Below are positions 60,403 through 64,000 of a stretch of 64,000 bases of DNA, in pieces; the first letter of the stretch is position 1; the number at the start of each line of letters is the position of its first letter. A model generated the notes under the pieces. It had not been told where the DNA came from, searched no databases, and saw only the letters and a program-made list of their open reading frames with translations. The position numbers and the translations under genes are program-made. The stretch comes from Shinella zoogloeoides (GTDB taxonomy: Bacteria; Pseudomonadota; Alphaproteobacteria; Rhizobiales; Rhizobiaceae): assembly GCF_030733845.1 (NCBI RefSeq), contig NZ_CP132311.1:2545501-2609500 (forward strand), given 5' to 3'.

Positions 60403-61287
60403 ATGGGTGAAGCGAGCTTCCTCCGCGACCGCCTGTTTCCGATCGGTACCGTCGTGCTGGCCCTCGTCGCGCTCTGGTATGTCTTCGTCGTGGTGCTGAA
60501 CGCGCCCTTCGAGCGCGACACGGCGGCGCGCGCCGGCACGACGATCGGCTTCATGGAGCTTCTGCCGAAGACCATGGCGCAAGAGCGCCCGGTCCTGCCG
60601 GCGCCGCACCAGGTCTTCGCCGAGCTGTGGGACACGACCGTCAACAAGGCGATCACCTCGAAGCGCAGCCTCGTCTATCATTCCTGGATCACGCTGTCGG
60701 CGACGCTGCTCGGCTTTGCCATGGGCGCGGTGCTCGGCATCCTGCTCGCCATCGCCATCGTGCACAACCGCGCCATGGACCGCTCGCTGATGCCCTGGGT
60801 CATCGCCAGCCAGACGATCCCCATCCTCGCCATCGCGCCGATGATCATCGTGGTGCTGAACGCTGTCGGCATTTCCGGCCTGATGCCGAAGGCGCTGATC
60901 TCGACGTATCTTTCGTTCTTCCCCGTTGTCGTCGGCATGGTGAAGGGACTGCGCAGCCCCGAGCAGATCCAGCTCGACCTTATGCACACCTACCACGCCT
61001 CCGCCGCGCAGACCTTCTGGAAGCTGCGTTGGCCGTCTTCCATGCCCTATCTCTTCACCTCGCTGAAGGTGGCGATCGCCATCTCGCTCGTCGGCGCCAT
61101 CGTCGGCGAATTGCCGACCGGCGCCGTCGCCGGCCTCGGCGCACGCCTGCTCGCCGGCTCCTATTACGGCCAGACCGTTCAGATCTGGGCCGCGCTCTTC
61201 ATGGCCGCGGGCGTGGCGGCGCTGCTCGTCATCGTCGTCGGCATCGCCCACAGCCTCGTCCTCAAGCGCATGGGGGCACGGGCATGA
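60403..61287 (+). CDS. ABC transporter permease 1 (NitT/TauT type)
   Basis: 294 aa, BPD_transp_1 fold with about six helices: SWITLSATLLGFAMGAVLGILLAIAIVHNRAMDRSLMPWVIASQTIPILAIAPMIIVVLNAVG is the family core, and the EAA-like loop lies around MHTYHASAAQTFWKLRWPSSMPYLFTSLKVA. Ends in an ATGA overlap with the second permease. Confidence 0.87.
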   Translation: MGEASFLRDRLFPIGTVVLALVALWYVFVVVLNAPFERDTAARAGTTIGFMELLPKTMAQERPVLPAPHQVFAELWDTTVNKAITSKRSLVYHSWITLSATLLGFAMGAVLGILLAIAIVHNRAMDRSLMPWVIASQTIPILAIAPMIIVVLNAVGISGLMPKALISTYLSFFPVVVGMVKGLRSPEQIQLDLMHTYHASAAQTFWKLRWPSSMPYLFTSLKVAIAISLVGAIVGELPTGAVAGLGARLLAGSYYGQTVQIWAALFMAAGVAALLVIVVGIAHSLVLKRMGARA

Positions 61288-62153
61288 ACGTCTCGATCCT
61301 CATCGCCGCCATCGTCTTCTGGCTCGCCGCCTGGGCGTTCAACGAATGGCTGGTGCGCCGGAAGTTCGCGAGCCCCGCCGCCGACCGTGCCGCCCGCCTC
61401 GCCGTGCCGCTGATCTTTGGCTTCACCCTCCTCGTGCTTTGGGAAGGCATCGTGCGGGGCTTTGCCATCCCCTCCGTCCTGCTGCCGCCGCCGAGCATGA
61501 TCTGGGCGCGCCTGATCAATTCCGTGCCGACGCTGTGGGCCGACTTCCGCCAGACCTTCCTCAAATCCGTGCTGACAGGCTATGCGCTCGGCTGCGGCCT
61601 CGGCTTCCTCGTCGCCATCCTCATCGACCGCTCGCCCTTCCTGCAGAAGGGCTTGCTGCCGCTCGGCAATTTCGTTTCGGCCCTGCCGGTCATCGGCGTT
61701 GCGCCCATCATGGTCATGTGGTTTGGCTTCGACTGGCAGTCCAAGGTCGCCGTCGTCGTCATCATGACCTTCTTCCCCATGCTGGTGAACACCGTCTCCG
61801 GCCTTGCCGCGACGAGCCACATGGAGCGCGACCTGATGCGCACCTACGCCGCCGACTGGTTCCAGACGCTGTTGAAGCTGCGCCTTCCCGCCGCCTGGCC
61901 CTTCATCTTCAATGCCCTCAAGATCAATTCCACGCTGGCGCTTATCGGCGCCATCGTCGCCGAGTTCTTCGGAACGCCCATCGTCGGCATGGGCTTCCGT
62001 ATCTCCACGGAAGTGGGCCGCATGAATGTCGACATGGTTTGGGCCGAAATCGCGGTCGCCGCGGTGGCTGGCTCCGTCTTCTACGGGATCGTCGCGCTCA
62101 TCGAGCGGGCTGTCACGTTCTGGCATCCGTCTGTCCGCGGTGGACAGGCGTAA
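61284..62153 (+). CDS. ABC transporter permease 2 (NitT/TauT type)
   Basis: 289 aa from the ATG at 61284. Homologous to permease 1: TFLKSVLTGYALGCGLGFLVAILIDRSPFLQKGLLPLGNFVSALPVIGVAPIMVMWFG and MRTYAADWFQTLLKLRLPAAWPFIFNALKI as the EAA-type loop. The heterodimer with permease 1 forms the channel. A pair of different permeases is unusual for ThiX/SsuC-type systems, which mostly use one. Confidence 0.87.
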   Translation: MNVSILIAAIVFWLAAWAFNEWLVRRKFASPAADRAARLAVPLIFGFTLLVLWEGIVRGFAIPSVLLPPPSMIWARLINSVPTLWADFRQTFLKSVLTGYALGCGLGFLVAILIDRSPFLQKGLLPLGNFVSALPVIGVAPIMVMWFGFDWQSKVAVVVIMTFFPMLVNTVSGLAATSHMERDLMRTYAADWFQTLLKLRLPAAWPFIFNALKINSTLALIGAIVAEFFGTPIVGMGFRISTEVGRMNVDMVWAEIAVAAVAGSVFYGIVALIERAVTFWHPSVRGGQA

Positions 62154-62175
62154 CAAGAAGAAAGAGGGAACTGAC

Positions 62176-63168
62176 ATGAAAACGAAGATCGCATCGCTGC
62201 TTCTGGCAAGCACCTTCTCGCTTGCCGCGTTCCAGGCCGAAGCCGCCGACAAGGTGACGCTCCAGTTGAAGTGGGTCACGCAGGCCCAGTTCGGCGGCTA
62301 TTATGTCGCGAAGGACAAGGGTTTCTACGAGGAGGAAGGCCTCGACGTCGAGATCAAGCCGGGCGGCCCGGACATCGCGCCCGCGCAGGTGATCGCCGGC
62401 GGCGGCGCCGACGTCATCGTCGACTGGATGCCCTCCGCCCTTGCCACGCGCGAAAAGGGCGTGCCGCTCGTCAACATCGCCCAGCCCTTCAAGTCGTCGG
62501 GCATGATGCTGACCTGTCTCAAGGAATCCGGCGTCACCGGCCCGGAAAACTTCAAGGGCAAGACGCTCGGCGTCTGGTTCTTCGGCAACGAATATCCGTT
62601 CCTGTCCTGGATGAGCCACCTGAAGATCCCGACCGACGGCGGGCCGGACGGCGTGACGGTGCTGAAGCAGGGCTTCAACGTCGATCCGTTGATCCAGAAG
62701 CAGGCCGCCTGCATTTCCACCATGACCTATAACGAGTATGGCCAGGTTCTCGACGCCGGCATCAAGCCGGAGGACCTCATCACCTTCAAGTATGAGGACC
62801 AGGGCGTTGCGACGCTCGAAGACGGGCTCTACGTGCTGGAGGACAAGCTGAAGGACCCGGCCTTCAAGGAAAAGATGGTCAAGTTCGTGCGTGCCTCCAT
62901 GAAAGGCTGGAAATATGCCGAGGAGCACCCGGACGAAGCCGCCGAGATCGTTCTCGAAAACGACAGCACCGGCGCGCAGACCGAGGCGCACCAGAAGCGC
63001 ATGATGGGCGAAGTCGCCAAGCTCACCGCCGGCTCGAACGGCGCGCTCGACGAAGCCGATTACAAGCGAACGGTCGCCTCGCTGCTCGCCGGCGGTTCCG
63101 ATCCCGTCATCTCCAAGGAACCGGAAGGCGCCTGGACGCACGAGATCACCGACGAGGCGCTCAAGTAA
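62176..63168 (+). CDS. ABC transporter binding protein, NMT1/THI5-like
   Basis: 330 aa with a signal peptide (MKTKIASLLLASTFSLAAFQAEA). Mature start DKVTLQLKWVTQAQFGGYYVAKDKGFYEEEGLDVEIKPGGPDIAPAQVIAGGGADV is the NMT1/THI5 pattern of thiamine-precursor and pyrimidine/riboflavin binding proteins. Last gene of the ATPase-DUF559-EamA-permease-permease-SBP operon; GAGGG precedes the ATG. Location in a uracil-degradation cluster suggests a pyrimidine substrate. Confidence 0.87.
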   Translation: MKTKIASLLLASTFSLAAFQAEAADKVTLQLKWVTQAQFGGYYVAKDKGFYEEEGLDVEIKPGGPDIAPAQVIAGGGADVIVDWMPSALATREKGVPLVNIAQPFKSSGMMLTCLKESGVTGPENFKGKTLGVWFFGNEYPFLSWMSHLKIPTDGGPDGVTVLKQGFNVDPLIQKQAACISTMTYNEYGQVLDAGIKPEDLITFKYEDQGVATLEDGLYVLEDKLKDPAFKEKMVKFVRASMKGWKYAEEHPDEAAEIVLENDSTGAQTEAHQKRMMGEVAKLTAGSNGALDEADYKRTVASLLAGGSDPVISKEPEGAWTHEITDEALK

Positions 63169-63477
63169 TCCTCATTTCGAGGACAACGATGCGTGCGGGG
63201 CCCTGCCCCGCACGTTTCGTTTCCGGCAACGAGAAACTGCGGCAGCAAGCCGCAATTGCCATCGAAATGCCAAACGCCTAAAATAATGAGGCACCATTCC
63301 GTTACCTCTTGTAAGGTGAGCGGGCGCCGATTACATAGACGCACGGTGGAACTTGGGACGAGGCGGCGAAGCCCTCCCGCATCCGCGATACTGGCAGGAA
63401 ATAAAGTCCGGCAAGACCAATAAAAAGAACGTCCGGGCCAAGATCATAAAGTCATCCTTTTTGGGAAAGCTCGGCCT
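63169..63477. other. Intergenic region before the efflux gene
   Basis: Apart from the terminator at 63192-63214 I see no gene. TTACCTCTTGTAAGGTGA at about 63302-63319 is an imperfect dyad (ACCT/AGGT) that could be a regulator site for the efflux gene; this is speculative. Confidence 0.35.
63192..63224 (+). terminator. Intrinsic terminator after the binding-protein gene
   Basis: Arms CGTGCGGGGC and GCCCCGCACG (10 bp) with a 3-nt loop CCT, followed by TTTCGTTTCC. Confidence 0.75.
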
Positions 63478-64000
63478 ATGGCTTCTGGACACAGGAAAGT
63501 CCTCTCTTTTTCCGTCGCCGCTTTCATGACGGTCAATCCGGTTCTCGCCCTCGCCGCCGATGCGGCCACCGGCGATACGGCCGAACAGCAGCAGTCACAG
63601 AACCTCCCGGCAATCGTCGTCACCGCCGCTGAACCGCGTCCCATCGTGGACCGCGTGATCGCGACCGGCTCTGTGCAGGCGGTCGAGGAGGTCTACGTCA
63701 CCCCGCTCGTCGACGGCCTTTCCATCCGCACGCTCGTCGCCGATGTCGGCGACCGGGTCGAGGCGAACGGCACGCTCGCCACGCTGAACGACGATGCCCT
63801 GCTTTTGCAGAAGAGCCAGACCGAGGCGACGCTCGCCAAGGCCGAGGCCGCGCTCGCGCAGATCAAGGCGCAGCTCGTCGAGGCGAAGGCCAATGCCGAT
63901 GAGGCCGTCCGCGTGCGTGAGCGCGCGCAGAGGCTCGTGAAGTCCGGCTCGCAGTCGCAGGCGAACGCCGACCAGGCCATCGCCGCCGCGGACGCCGCCC
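63478..64000 (+). CDS. RND efflux membrane-fusion protein, 5' part (partial)
   Basis: The frame is open from the ATG at 63478 to the window edge (174 codons). It begins with a signal peptide (MASGHRKVLSFSVAAFMTVNP, ending near ALAAD). The biotinyl-lipoyl-like first half is VDRVIATGSVQAVEEVYVTP then LVDGLSIRTLVADVGDRVEA. An alanine-rich coiled-coil hairpin follows (KSQTEATLAKAEAALAQIKA, QLVEAKANADEAVRVRERAQ). This is the HlyD/AcrA adaptor pattern; the RND pump gene would be expected to follow outside the window. Confidence 0.85.
   Translation, partial: MASGHRKVLSFSVAAFMTVNPVLALAADAATGDTAEQQQSQNLPAIVVTAAEPRPIVDRVIATGSVQAVEEVYVTPLVDGLSIRTLVADVGDRVEANGTLATLNDDALLLQKSQTEATLAKAEAALAQIKAQLVEAKANADEAVRVRERAQRLVKSGSQSQANADQAIAAADAA

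Overview
ORGANISM. This is GC-rich DNA with dense, often overlapping operons, and the gene content points to an alphaproteobacterium of the Rhizobiaceae. The markers are an ecfG-nepR / phyR general stress module with an HWE kinase, a hmuSTUV haem locus with TGA-N9-TCA (RirA-type) boxes, a smoEFGK-smoS-mtlK polyol operon, inositol (ibpA-iatAP-idhA) and xylose (xylFHG) ABC loci, ThuA, ExoD, OpgC and a PreTA/PydBC reductive pyrimidine pathway. I cannot assign a genus from the sequence alone. LAYOUT. 1-6019: inositol catabolism and uptake. 6072-10847: divergent ROK regulator and xylose transporter. 11016-15599: a probable genomic island at tRNA-Arg(CCG), holding a serine-recombinase remnant that reads into the tRNA 3' end, an arsR-arsC-acr3-arsH arsenic operon, a frameshifted YhaV toxin remnant, an AT-rich orphan immunity-like gene and a DUF736 fragment. 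15645-20857: HAD / methyltransferase / DUF3431 operon, a second arsC and a glycosyltransferase. 21198-24053: LacI regulator, Gfo/Idh/MocA oxidoreductase and ThuA. 24161-26031: TetR + SMR efflux, truncated haemoglobin, DUF423. 26103-33048: haem locus (IsdG-type monooxygenase, DUF2325 protein, TonB, HmuSTUV). 33177-37455: envelope/stress proteins and the general stress response core. 37736-47721: polyol operon and its SorC-type regulator. 47979-63168: pyrimidine degradation (preTA, rutR, pydC, pydB) and a linked ABC importer, interrupted by exoD, an EamA exporter and opgC. 63478-64000: start of an efflux membrane-fusion protein. HOW IT WORKS TOGETHER. Most of the window is substrate-specific import plus first catabolic steps, each with a local regulator and often a visible operator: GGAA-N6-TTCC for inositol, a 21-bp palindrome for xylose, a 22-bp LacI palindrome at thuA, a TetR palindrome at the SMR pump, and a RutR-like box at pydC. 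EcfG-type promoters (GGAAC-N16-CGTT or close) lie before phyR, nepR-ecfG, a DUF883 gene and opgC, tying envelope functions to the stress response. MOST NOTABLE. Two DUF559 nuclease-like genes sit inside the pyrimidine operons with the same layout: a 34-50 bp-armed inverted repeat directly upstream, and a stop codon overlapping the start of the next operon gene. This looks like a recurring palindrome-plus-nuclease cassette.
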